Shown here: one piece after another, positions 1-5,906 of the stretch | Numbering within the stretch: the first letter of the stretch is position 1 | How the letters are laid out: the number at the start of each line of letters is the position of its first letter | Source: DATGLE01 sp035294325 | GTDB taxonomy: Bacteria; Chloroflexota; Ktedonobacteria; Ktedonobacterales; Ktedonobacteraceae | DNA length: 8,569 nt | Direction of reading: 5' to 3' | Assembly (NCBI GenBank): GCA_035294325.1 | Contig: DATGLE010000186.1 | Location: forward strand, 1-8,569 | Position numbers and translations under genes: made by a program | The notes under the pieces: generated by a model | Told to the model about the DNA's origin: nothing | The model's input: only the letters and a program-made list of their open reading frames with translations | The model's database searches: none

Positions 1-1
1 G

Positions 2-610
2 AGGGATGGCCTGCTGGGCAGGTGGTGGGGCGCGAAGCTGCTGGCCGCACTGCCGCAGAAGCTGCTGGAGGCGCCAGGCATGCTCTCCGGCATGTTTCTT
101 GGCGGCTACACCGGTGTGCTGCTGACGGCGACGAGCGTGCCGCTCTGGTCGCGCAGCAAATTGCTGGGCGCGGTCTTCATCTCATCGGCGCTCTCCACGA
201 GCGCGGCGCTTATTTCGCTGGTCCTGCGCCTCGCAGGCGCACCGGCCAGCGCGCTGCGCAAGCTGGAGCGCCTGGAATGGGTGGCGATGCTCACGGAACT
301 GGCGGGCCTGCTGGCATTCCTGCGTGGCTCTGGCCGGGCCGCGCGCCCGCTGGTGGGCAACGGGCCGCGCGAGCAGGGCGCTACCTTCTGGCGCTTCATG
401 TTTGGCGCGGGCCTGCTCCTGCCACTGCTGCTCCAGACGCGCGCGCTCTTCGACCTGCCCAGGCGCAGCCGGGATCGCACTCGCGGGCGCAGCCTGCTGA
501 TATCCGCGCTGGTACTGGTGGGCGGTTATTTCTTACGGCGCACGCTCATTGAAGCGGGCCGCATATCGAGTACCGATGCCCGCACGACCCTGTGGAATGC
601 CCGGCGCTAA
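2..610 (+). CDS. NrfD/PsrC-family membrane subunit, C-terminal part (5' end outside window)
   Basis: The reading frame is open from the window edge to TAA at 608-610 and gives 202 residues, so the N-terminus is missing. The segment GMFLGGYTGVLLTATSVPLW (residues 30-49 of the visible part) and the end RRTLIEAGRISSTDAR (178-193) are typical of NrfD/PsrC proteins, the quinol-interacting membrane subunits of polysulfide reductase-like, formate dehydrogenase-like and alternative complex III enzymes. About five hydrophobic stretches are visible, near residues 28-48, 54-76, 90-108, 128-148 and 163-180, so it is an integral membrane protein. Its catalytic partners, usually an Fe-S subunit and a molybdopterin subunit, would lie upstream and cannot be seen, so the exact complex is unknown. 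It has no functional link to the downstream translation genes, and a hairpin-rich region and a new promoter separate them. The family call is fairly sure; the substrate is not determinable. Confidence 0.82.
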   Translation, partial: RDGLLGRWWGAKLLAALPQKLLEAPGMLSGMFLGGYTGVLLTATSVPLWSRSKLLGAVFISSALSTSAALISLVLRLAGAPASALRKLERLEWVAMLTELAGLLAFLRGSGRAARPLVGNGPREQGATFWRFMFGAGLLLPLLLQTRALFDLPRRSRDRTRGRSLLISALVLVGGYFLRRTLIEAGRISSTDARTTLWNARR

Positions 611-618
611 GCCGGGCA
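598..618 (+). terminator. Short GC-rich stem-loop over the stop codon of the NrfD-like gene
   Basis: An 8-bp perfect stem (TGCCCGGC at 598-605, GCCGGGCA at 611-618) encloses a 5-nt loop that contains the TAA stop codon. No T-run follows, so this is not a canonical intrinsic terminator. It may stabilise the mRNA 3' end or simply belong to the repeat array that starts at the same place. Confidence 0.3.
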
Positions 619-816
619 CTGGCCCCGCCCCGCGCATTCCGCCACGCACTTCATTCGCCCTTTCAGAGAGGGCATGCAGCCCGGCACTGGCCCCGCCCCG
701 CGCATTCCGCCACGCACTTCATTCGCCCTTTCAGAGGGGCATGCAGCCCGGCACTGGCCCCGCCCCGCGCATTCCGCCACGCCGCGCACTTCATTCGCCC
801 TTTCAGAGAGGCATGC
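615..816 (+). repeat. Three tandem copies of a 67-68 bp GC-rich unit
   Basis: The units begin with GGCACTGGCCCCGCCCCGCG at 615, 683 and 750 and end near GCATGC. Copies 1 and 2 differ only around the run GAGAGGGC versus GAGGGGC, and copy 3 carries an extra CGC (GCCACGCCGCGCAC). There are no unique spacers, so it is not a CRISPR array. The near identity points to recent tandem duplication. All reading frames through it encode repetitive, low-complexity peptides on both strands with no family resemblance, so I treat the region as non-coding. The boundary sequence TTTCAGAGAGGCATGC in copy 3 also forms the left shoulder of the following long hairpin. Confidence 0.85.
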
Positions 817-850
817 GCGGCGGGCGCAGCCCGCCGCGCATGCCCCTCTG
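804..850. repeat. Long GC-rich hairpin at the end of the tandem array
   Basis: The left arm 804-824 (starting CAGAGAGGCATGC) pairs with the right arm 830-850 (ending GCATGCCCCTCTG). That is 21 bp with one mismatch (A809/C845) around the 5-nt loop CGCAG. The inner 14 bp are perfect and almost pure GC. There is no T-run on either side, so simple intrinsic termination is doubtful. It could act as a transcription barrier or mRNA stabiliser behind the NrfD-like gene, or be a mobile REP-like element. Copy 3 of the tandem array runs into it. Confidence 0.75.
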
Positions 851-855
851 AACAC

Positions 856-879
856 CGCGAGCGGCGCAGGCGCGAGGAG
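856..879 (+). repeat. Dispersed 24-bp GC-rich tail, copy 1
   Basis: This stretch contains GCGCAGGCGCGAGGAG and starts 6 nt after the long hairpin at 804-850. It matches 2663-2686 at 21 of 24 positions, including 15 consecutive bases at the 3' side, and resembles a reverse-strand copy at 7898-7917. The recurrence next to hairpins suggests one family of intergenic elements. No function is known to me. Confidence 0.65.
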
Positions 880-899
880 TATAGATCTTTCAGAAGCCA

Positions 900-928
900 T
901 TTACAATGAGGGCATTCCATGCTATAAT
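900..928 (+). promoter_or_regulatory. Strong sigma70-type promoter for nusA
   Basis: The -35 box TTTACA (900-905; 5 of 6 consensus) and the perfect -10 box TATAAT (923-928) are 17 nt apart. The -10 is preceded by TGC (920-922), an extended -10 motif. Transcription should begin near 935, leaving a leader of about 128 nt before nusA. This is the best promoter in the window and is placed to drive nusA-ylxR. Confidence 0.8.
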
Positions 929-956
929 ACATAGCAGAATTGAGGAAACTTTTTTG

Positions 957-984
957 AGAAAAGTGGGTATCATCCCACTTTTCT
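957..984 (+). promoter_or_regulatory. Leader stem-loop upstream of nusA, possible attenuator
   Basis: An 11-bp perfect stem (957-967 with 974-984; inner part AAAAGTGGG / CCCACTTTT) carries a 6-nt loop TATCAT. It begins about 22 nt after the predicted transcription start. GTTT follows directly and a longer run of six T lies at about 1000-1005, not adjoining the stem. It looks like a pause or weak terminator hairpin in the nusA leader. nusA leaders of some bacteria carry terminators through which NusA limits its own expression; whether this is one is an inference. Confidence 0.5.
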
Positions 985-1062
985 GTTTGCCAGAAGACCT
1001 TTTTTCCTTGCACACGAAAAAATGATGTTATTCTACTGGGCACCAGCGGGAGGAGCAGGCAT

Positions 1063-2229
1063 ATGAGGAGCGAATTTCAAGCGGCCATCGCACAACTAAT
1101 TGCCGAGAAGGGACTACCCCGCGAAGTGGTAATGGAGACTGTCGCCAACGCCCTGTTAGCAGCTTACCGCAAGAGCTTCGGCGGCGGAGAGAATGTCCGC
1201 ATCGAAGTCGATAAGAATGGTGAAGTGCACGTCTGGGCGTCGAAACGAGTGGTAGCCCAGGTCAAGAATGCGAATGAGGAGGTCTCGCTGGCAGAGGCGC
1301 AGCGTCTCATCCCTAAAGCGGCGCTCGGACAGTTTATCGATGTAGACTCATCGTTCATCTTCGCACGTATTCCGACGCAGACAGCGAAACAGGTCATCTT
1401 GCAGCGCATCCGCGAAGCGGAGCATGAGCATCTCTACGATCAGATCAAGAACTGGGTAGGCGAGATCCGTCTGGGCACGCTCACCCGCAAAGATCCTGTG
1501 CGCGGCTGGCTCCTCGACTTTGATCTCGTCGATAAAGCGGATAAGGTAGAAGGCGTGATGCCCCCCAGCGAGGAGGTGCCCACCGAGCGCTACCGCGTCG
1601 GCCAGCGCCTGCGCGTCTACGTCTACGATGTACGGCGCATCCAGGGCCGCATGCTGCAAATTCTCGTCTCACGCACCCACCGCGATCTGATACGCCGCCT
1701 CTTCGAATCGGAGGTTCCTGAGATCTACGAGGGCACCGTTGAGATCAAAGCCATCGCGCGCGAGCCGGGCAGCCGTTCCAAAGTCGCGGTTGTCGCTCGC
1801 CAGGAGGGCCTCGATCCCATTGGCTCGTGCGTCGGTGTACGGGGATCGCGCATCAATAATATCGTACACGAACTGAACGACGAGAAAATCGATATTATTC
1901 AGTGGAGTCCCGACGCGGCGACCTTCGTGGCGAACGCGCTCAGCCCGGTCAAGCCGCTCAAGGTGGAATTGCGCGAAAGCGATCATACCGCGCTCGTTAC
2001 CGTGCTTGAGAGACAGTTGTCGCTCGCTATTGGCAAGGATGGGCAGAATGCCCGCCTGGCCGCCAAACTCACTGGATGGCGCGTCGATGTGACCAAGCCT
2101 GCCGAGGGCGAGGTATACGACGAGCCGATTGAGGAGTCACAGGAGACGGTCGGGTCGGCACGGCGCGAACGTTCCGGGGGAAGGCGCGAACGCTCGGGGC
2201 ACCGTGGCGGAGGACGCGAGAGGGGGTAG
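1063..2229 (+). CDS. nusA: Transcription termination/antitermination factor NusA
   Basis: The product has 388 residues. It binds RNA polymerase and nascent RNA in the cytoplasm and modulates pausing, intrinsic termination and antitermination. The N-terminal polymerase-binding domain spans about residues 1-125 (early signature EVVMETVANALLAAYRKSFG). An S1 domain follows at about 132-205, ending LVSRTH. The KH1 motif is DPIGSCVGVRGSRINNIV (251-268) and the KH2 motif is LAIGKDGQNARLAAKLTGW (321-339). The start is supported by GGGAGGAG at 1048-1055, 7 nt before the ATG. The length fits short NusA proteins without the acidic repeats of E. coli. The protein ends in a basic Arg/Gly/Ser-rich tail (about 366-388) that contains a duplicated RRERSGG/RRERSGH motif, probably a flexible RNA-binding extension. 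It is the first gene after the strong promoter at 900-928. rimP, the common upstream partner, is absent here. Confidence 0.97.
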   Translation: MRSEFQAAIAQLIAEKGLPREVVMETVANALLAAYRKSFGGGENVRIEVDKNGEVHVWASKRVVAQVKNANEEVSLAEAQRLIPKAALGQFIDVDSSFIFARIPTQTAKQVILQRIREAEHEHLYDQIKNWVGEIRLGTLTRKDPVRGWLLDFDLVDKADKVEGVMPPSEEVPTERYRVGQRLRVYVYDVRRIQGRMLQILVSRTHRDLIRRLFESEVPEIYEGTVEIKAIAREPGSRSKVAVVARQEGLDPIGSCVGVRGSRINNIVHELNDEKIDIIQWSPDAATFVANALSPVKPLKVELRESDHTALVTVLERQLSLAIGKDGQNARLAAKLTGWRVDVTKPAEGEVYDEPIEESQETVGSARRERSGGRRERSGHRGGGRERG

Positions 2230-2235
2230 CAGTGA

Positions 2236-2538
2236 ATGGCGAAGACAGCCAGTAAACAGCCGAGACGGCAAAAGCACGTCCCTTTACGGACCTGCGTCGC
2301 CTGTCGCGAGACGAAGCCCAAGCGCGAGCTTCTGCGCATCGTTCGCACACCTGATGGTCATGTTCTTATCGATGCTACCGGCAAGAAATCCGGGCGCGGC
2401 GCCTATCTCTGCGCGCGTCTCTCTTGCTGGGAGACCGCGATGAAGAAAAAACGGCTTGAGCAGGAATTCGAGACCACCATCTCCGAGGAGGACCGCGCCG
2501 GGCTGGACAGCTTTATCGCCACCCTGCCCCGCGACTAA
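2236..2538 (+). CDS. ylxR: YlxR/RnpM family RNA-binding protein (DUF448)
   Basis: A 100-residue basic protein. The family signature is clear: PLRTCVACRETKPKRELLRI (residues 16-35), then TGKKSGRGAYLC (48-59). Four cysteines (C20, C23, C59, C64) sit at positions where some members could bind metal. YlxR proteins are small nucleic-acid-binding proteins encoded next to nusA in many bacteria; in Bacillus the protein has been linked to RNase P activity and named RnpM. The gene begins 6 nt after the nusA stop, and the GA-rich GAGAGGGGG near the end of nusA (about 2218-2226) serves as its ribosome binding site, so the two genes are almost certainly cotranscribed and coupled. The usual next gene, ylxQ (L7Ae-like), is missing; instead a 555-bp non-coding stretch follows. 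Confidence 0.95.
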   Translation: MAKTASKQPRRQKHVPLRTCVACRETKPKRELLRIVRTPDGHVLIDATGKKSGRGAYLCARLSCWETAMKKKRLEQEFETTISEEDRAGLDSFIATLPRD

Positions 2539-2599
2539 GGAGATGTCTGATGCCAGGCGCCTTCTCTCACCGGGCGTCCGCGCGGCTTCTCCGCACCAG

Positions 2600-2662
2600 G
2601 GATAGAGAGTGTTGTGTGACAAAATGCGCTGCGCGCATTTTGTCACACAACACTCTCTATCC
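2600..2662. repeat. Perfect 30-bp inverted repeat with a 3-nt loop
   Basis: The left arm 2600-2629 (beginning GGATAGAGAGTGTTG) is exactly complementary to the right arm 2633-2662 (ending CAACACTCTCTATCC), with only TGC (2630-2632) between them. There is no mismatch. It lies 61 bp after the ylxR stop and 25 bp before a promoter. No T-run follows the stem, so a canonical terminator is not indicated, although such a hairpin in RNA would block exonucleases and might stop readthrough. Its outer ends (AGAGAG / CTCTCT) resemble those of the hairpins at 804-850 and 8107-8152. Confidence 0.9.
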
Positions 2663-2686
2663 GGCGAGTGCCGCAGGCGCGAGGAG
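2663..2686 (+). repeat. Dispersed 24-bp GC-rich tail, copy 2
   Basis: This stretch directly adjoins the 30-bp inverted repeat. Its 3' half CGCAGGCGCGAGGAG is identical to that at 865-879; overall 21 of 24 positions match. A promoter -35 box begins 2 nt downstream. Confidence 0.65.
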
Positions 2687-2687
2687 A

Positions 2688-2716
2688 TTGCAAGAATTAC
2701 CCGGTTGGGCTATACT
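2688..2716 (+). promoter_or_regulatory. Sigma70-type promoter for infB and downstream genes
   Basis: TTGCAA (2688-2693; 4 of 6) and TATACT (2711-2716; 5 of 6) are separated by the optimal 17 nt. Transcription would start near 2723 and give a leader of about 370 nt before infB. The position just behind a long hairpin suggests that infB and downstream genes are transcribed at least partly independently of nusA-ylxR. Confidence 0.6.
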
Positions 2717-2905
2717 GAAATAGAGTGTAGTATCTCTATCCTCCATTCGGGAGCGATAGGAAGTCCTTCAATACTGGCATCCAGCCTTTCAGGCCGGATG
2801 AGGATTGAAAGAAAAAATAATGTGTCGTTTATTCTCTACTCTTGACAGAGACACAGCCCCTCGTCTACAGGGCAGTTGTAGCAGCGAATGTTTGCGGAGC
2901 GATCA

Positions 2906-2927
2906 GCTATGATTATATAACCATAGC
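2906..2927. promoter_or_regulatory. 22-bp near-perfect palindrome, operator-like
   Basis: GCTATG-A-TTATATAA-C-CATAGC is symmetric at every pair except one (A2912 against C2921). It is AT-rich in a GC-rich genome and has the size of a dimeric repressor site. The TATATAA core might also be a -10 element, but its -35 (TTTGCG, 2891-2896) is poor. The binding factor is unknown. Confidence 0.4.
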
Positions 2928-2980
2928 CTCTACGCCAGAGCGCAGACTGACCATGCCTGGCACTGCACTAACGTAACGGG

Positions 2981-3020
2981 GGTCTGTCCCTTCACTTTCA
3001 GGAAGGCGACAGACCTTTCT
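2981..3020 (+). terminator. Terminator-like or attenuator stem-loop upstream of infB
   Basis: GGTCTGTCCCTTC (2981-2993) pairs with GAAGG-C-GACAGACC (3002-3015), giving 13 bp with one bulged C and an 8-nt loop. TTTCTT follows at once (3016-3021). This is the most terminator-like structure in the window, but it lies inside the leader, about 74 nt before the infB start, so attenuation of infB is a reasonable hypothesis. The T-run is interrupted and may be only weakly terminating. Confidence 0.5.
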
Positions 3021-3093
3021 TATGGCTGTGAAGAGAGATTTCCGCCGCCACCCATGCCGTGGCGCCATCATTCGATAGAAGGGAGTCTTCTTC

Positions 3094-5517
3094 ATGAAAG
3101 ATACATCCGAGTTCCCAGAAGGGACCGAGCAGGCGAAACTGACCACGACGAAAAGCAGAACGAGTGCCCGCTCCAGGCCCGAAAGCGCAACACCAGGCAA
3201 TCAGGAACAGGAGACAAAGCCAGCGCCTCGGCGTCGTACTACCACCACTACATCCCGTTCAACGGCAACACATACCAACCAGCAGGTGGGCGAAACCGCC
3301 ACGGCTGCGCCTGCGTCGACAGCAGCGCCGCGTTCGGCTCCGGCTCAGCAGAATCGCACAGCCGCGCCAACGACAACGCCGGGCCAGCGTACAGGCGGCT
3401 CGCCACAACGCGGCAGCCATCCTTCCCAGCGCGTGGCCGGGAATGGTGCAACCGCGCCTTCGAGTGGGGGGACGCGCGCGCCGGCTCAGCATCGCACGGG
3501 CACAACCGCTCCTGCGCATGCCCCACACCAGCCGCGTCAAGGCTCCGGCGGTGCGGCCACGCACCAGGGAAACCATCACCCGGCAACGGCTCAGCGGCCA
3601 GGAACGCGTTCGCCCTCATCCGGCGGCGCTCGCCCGGCTGTTCATCACCCCGCCGGCGCTCGTCATAGCACCACCGGAGGCAGAACACCAGCGCAGCGCA
3701 CACAGGAGCGGCGTGCGGCGGCTGTCAGGGAGAAGCCAACCGGCCCGGTCTCCATCCCACCGCAGATCGTGGTAAAGGACCTGGCCGAATTGCTGCACGC
3801 GACGCCCAACGAGGTCATTCGCGGCCTGATCAAGCATAGCATCTTCGCCAGCATCAATCAGGTCGTAGACTATGAGAAGGCCGCCCTTGTAGCGCAGGAT
3901 CTCGGCTTCGAGCCGACGCAAAGTGCCATCAGCGCTTCCCCAACTGTACAGGGCGAGCGCCAGTTATCGGCCAGCGAAGCTATGGTTGCCACGCGTCGCG
4001 ACAATCAGACCGTTGTTATTCCGCCGGTTGTGACGATCATGGGCCACGTCGACCACGGCAAAACCTCGCTGCTCGACGTGATTCGCAAGACAAAGGTAGC
4101 CGCCAGCGAGGCAGGCGGCATTACCCAGCACATCGGCGCCTACCAGGTTGAGGTGAACGGCAAGAAAATCACCTTCCTGGACACGCCGGGCCACGAGGCG
4201 TTTACCGCCATGCGCTCGCGCGGCGCACAGGTGACGCACATCGCTGTTATCGTCGTCGCCGCCGATGATGGCGTGATGCCGCAGACGCGCGAGGCCATCG
4301 ATCACGCGAAGGCCGCCAAAGTGCCGATCATCATTGCCATCAATAAAATCGATAAGGCCAACGCCAACCCTGATCGCGTCAAGCAGCAGCTCGCGGAGAT
4401 CGGTGTGGTTGTCGAGGAATACGGCGGAGATGTCGTGAGCGTCGAAGTCTCGGCGCGCAAGGGTATCGGCATCGATGAACTGCTGGAGTATATCCTGCTG
4501 GTCGCGGAAATGCAGGATATCAGGGCCAACCCGAACCGGCCCGCAACCGGCGTCATTATCGAGGCCAAACTGGAAAAGAACACCGGCCCGATGGCAACCG
4601 TGCTTGTGCAGCAGGGCACGCTCAAGATGGGCGATAGCATCGTCGTTGGCCCCCTCGCCGGCAAGGTTCGCGCCATGTTCAATGATCGCGGCAAACGTAT
4701 CCAGAAGGCTCCGCCCAGTACGCCCGTGAGCATCATCGGTCTGCCGGAGGTGCCGCAGCCCGGTGATCGCCTGGAGGTCGTGCCCGACGAGCGCACCGCC
4801 AGGCAACTCGCGCAGCAGGAAGCGGAGCGGCGTCGCAACGAGACTATGCCGCTCGGCCAGGTCAGCCTCGACACCCTCTACATGCAGATGCAGCAGGGGC
4901 AGGTCAAGGAACTGAACATCGTGCTCAAGTGCGATGTCCAGGGATCCGCCGAGGCGATCAAAAACGCCCTCTCGAAGGTGGGCGAAGAGAACCTGAAGGT
5001 CCGGCTGATCCACGAGGGCATCGGCAACATCAGCGAAACCGACGTACACCTGGCCGGGGCCTCAAACGCTCTCATCATCGGCTTCAACGTCAAGGCCGAT
5101 GGCGCCGCGCTGCGCGAGGCGCAAAGAGAGGGCGTGGAGATCCGCTACTATGAGGTCATCTATAAGCTGATCGAGGACATCGAGGCCGCCCTTACAGGCA
5201 TGCTCGAACCAACGTACCGCGAGGTCGTCGAAGGGCATGCCGAAGTGATCCAGATCTTTAAGGCCGGTAAGAACACGATCATCGCCGGCTGTCGCGTTAC
5301 CGATGGCAAGATTACGCGCAGTTCGCAGGCGCGCGTGCTGCGCAAGGGCGAAAAAGTATACGATGGCAAGATTGCCTCGCTGCGTCGTGGCAAAGACGAC
5401 GTGCGCGAGGTTGCCAGCGGCTATGAGTGCGGCATCGTTCTTGAAGATTTTAGCGCTATCGAGCTTGAGGATATCATCGAAGCATATGCCCAGGAACGTG
5501 TGAAACCGGGAGTGTAA
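3094..5517 (+). CDS. infB: Translation initiation factor IF-2
   Basis: An 807-residue GTPase that brings initiator fMet-tRNA to the 30S subunit and promotes 50S joining. Residues 1 to about 215 are a disordered, low-complexity region rich in Thr, Ala, Pro, Gly, Gln, His and Arg. An IF2_N domain follows at about 218-273. The G domain has all motifs: GHVDHGKT (317-324), GGITQHIGAY (341-350), DTPGHE (363-368), NKID (417-420) and SAR (453-455). Domain II starts near 485, domain III lies near 590-690 (VLKCDVQGSAEAI), and the C-terminal tRNA-binding domain runs from about 705 to the end, closing with DFSAIELEDIIEAY. The start is supported by AAGGGAG at 3079-3085, 8 nt before the ATG. The gene is preceded by its own probable promoter and a long leader, and followed 8 nt later by rbfA. 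No defect is visible. Confidence 0.98.
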   Translation: MKDTSEFPEGTEQAKLTTTKSRTSARSRPESATPGNQEQETKPAPRRRTTTTTSRSTATHTNQQVGETATAAPASTAAPRSAPAQQNRTAAPTTTPGQRTGGSPQRGSHPSQRVAGNGATAPSSGGTRAPAQHRTGTTAPAHAPHQPRQGSGGAATHQGNHHPATAQRPGTRSPSSGGARPAVHHPAGARHSTTGGRTPAQRTQERRAAAVREKPTGPVSIPPQIVVKDLAELLHATPNEVIRGLIKHSIFASINQVVDYEKAALVAQDLGFEPTQSAISASPTVQGERQLSASEAMVATRRDNQTVVIPPVVTIMGHVDHGKTSLLDVIRKTKVAASEAGGITQHIGAYQVEVNGKKITFLDTPGHEAFTAMRSRGAQVTHIAVIVVAADDGVMPQTREAIDHAKAAKVPIIIAINKIDKANANPDRVKQQLAEIGVVVEEYGGDVVSVEVSARKGIGIDELLEYILLVAEMQDIRANPNRPATGVIIEAKLEKNTGPMATVLVQQGTLKMGDSIVVGPLAGKVRAMFNDRGKRIQKAPPSTPVSIIGLPEVPQPGDRLEVVPDERTARQLAQQEAERRRNETMPLGQVSLDTLYMQMQQGQVKELNIVLKCDVQGSAEAIKNALSKVGEENLKVRLIHEGIGNISETDVHLAGASNALIIGFNVKADGAALREAQREGVEIRYYEVIYKLIEDIEAALTGMLEPTYREVVEGHAEVIQIFKAGKNTIIAGCRVTDGKITRSSQARVLRKGEKVYDGKIASLRRGKDDVREVASGYECGIVLEDFSAIELEDIIEAYAQERVKPGV

Positions 5518-5525
5518 ACAGAGCC

Positions 5526-5906
5526 ATGCCAAATCTCTACAGACAGGAGAAACTCGGCGAACTGATTGCGGCGGAACTCAGCAGCCTGCTGCGCACCCGC
5601 GTCAAAGATCCGCGCGTCGGCTTCGCCAGCATCACGCGTGTCGAAGTCAGCGGCGATCTGCGCCACGCGAAGGTCTTTGTCAGCGTCATGGGCAGCCCGG
5701 AGGAGCGCGAGGCGACGATGCGGGGCCTGAAAAACGCGACTGGCTTCCTGCGCCACGAACTCGCCGGGCGCATTACCCTGCGCTACATGCCGGAACTCGT
5801 CTTTAAGCTCGACCGATCGATAGAAGAAGGAGCACGCATACTCGAACTGATTCAACACATCGAGCAGGAAGAGCAGGGCAAACTTCAGGATGCGGGGCAG
5901 GAATGA
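5526..5906 (+). CDS. rbfA: 30S ribosome-binding factor RbfA
   Basis: A 126-residue single KH-fold protein that binds the immature 30S subunit and helps mature the 5' end of 16S rRNA, also needed for cold adaptation in several bacteria. Family landmarks are KDPRVGFASITRVEVS (residues 27-42), AKVFVSV (48-54), FLRHELAGRITLR (74-86) and PELVFKLDRSIEEG (89-102). The length is normal. The gene starts 8 nt after the infB stop; the nearest ribosome binding sequence, GGGAG at 5508-5512, lies inside the infB end and 13 nt from the ATG, so translation is probably coupled to infB. Its last four bases form an ATGA overlap with the next gene. Confidence 0.97.
   Translation: MPNLYRQEKLGELIAAELSSLLRTRVKDPRVGFASITRVEVSGDLRHAKVFVSVMGSPEEREATMRGLKNATGFLRHELAGRITLRYMPELVFKLDRSIEEGARILELIQHIEQEEQGKLQDAGQE

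Larger units (their letters stand above)
2724..3093 (+). other. Long structured leader region of infB, no gene seen
   Basis: I find no credible coding sequence in this 370-nt stretch. It holds several local inverted repeats: CATCC-A-GCC / GGC-C-GGATG at 2778-2800 with an outer TTCAAT/ATTGAA pair (2767-2772, 2804-2809), a 22-bp palindrome at 2906-2927 and a terminator-like stem at 2981-3015. A perfect -35 box TTGACA occurs at 2842-2847 but only with poor -10 partners (TCTACA at 2864-2869). No known riboswitch class is recognisable to me. The length and the clustered structure suggest a regulatory leader. Confidence 0.5.

Noticed and set aside
615..816. Tandem array as a CRISPR
   Set aside because: The units are contiguous and nearly identical with no unique spacers between short repeats, and there are no cas genes.
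663..1043. Reading frame of 126 codons on the - strand, and several + strand frames over the tandem array
   Set aside because: They only translate the tandem repeats into repeated peptides, run through the nusA promoter and have no family signature.
2550..2723. Small reading frame of 57 codons starting 7 nt after GGAG, just behind ylxR
   Set aside because: The ribosome binding site is good, but the frame consists largely of the perfect inverted repeat and its tail and ends in the promoter. The peptide resembles no family I know. It may be a relic, but coding is not supported.
2798..2810. GATGAGGATTGAAAG resembles the end of some CRISPR repeats
   Set aside because: It occurs once only and is explained by a local stem-loop in the infB leader.
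3054..3775. Two frames of just over 200 codons overlapping the infB N-terminal region
   Set aside because: They are off-frame shadows of the low-complexity IF2 N-terminus, with no independent ribosome binding site or family motif.
3964..5049. 361-codon open frame on the - strand inside infB
   Set aside because: It is fully antisense to the conserved IF2 G domain. Long antisense frames are expected in GC-rich coding DNA, and it shows no protein signature.
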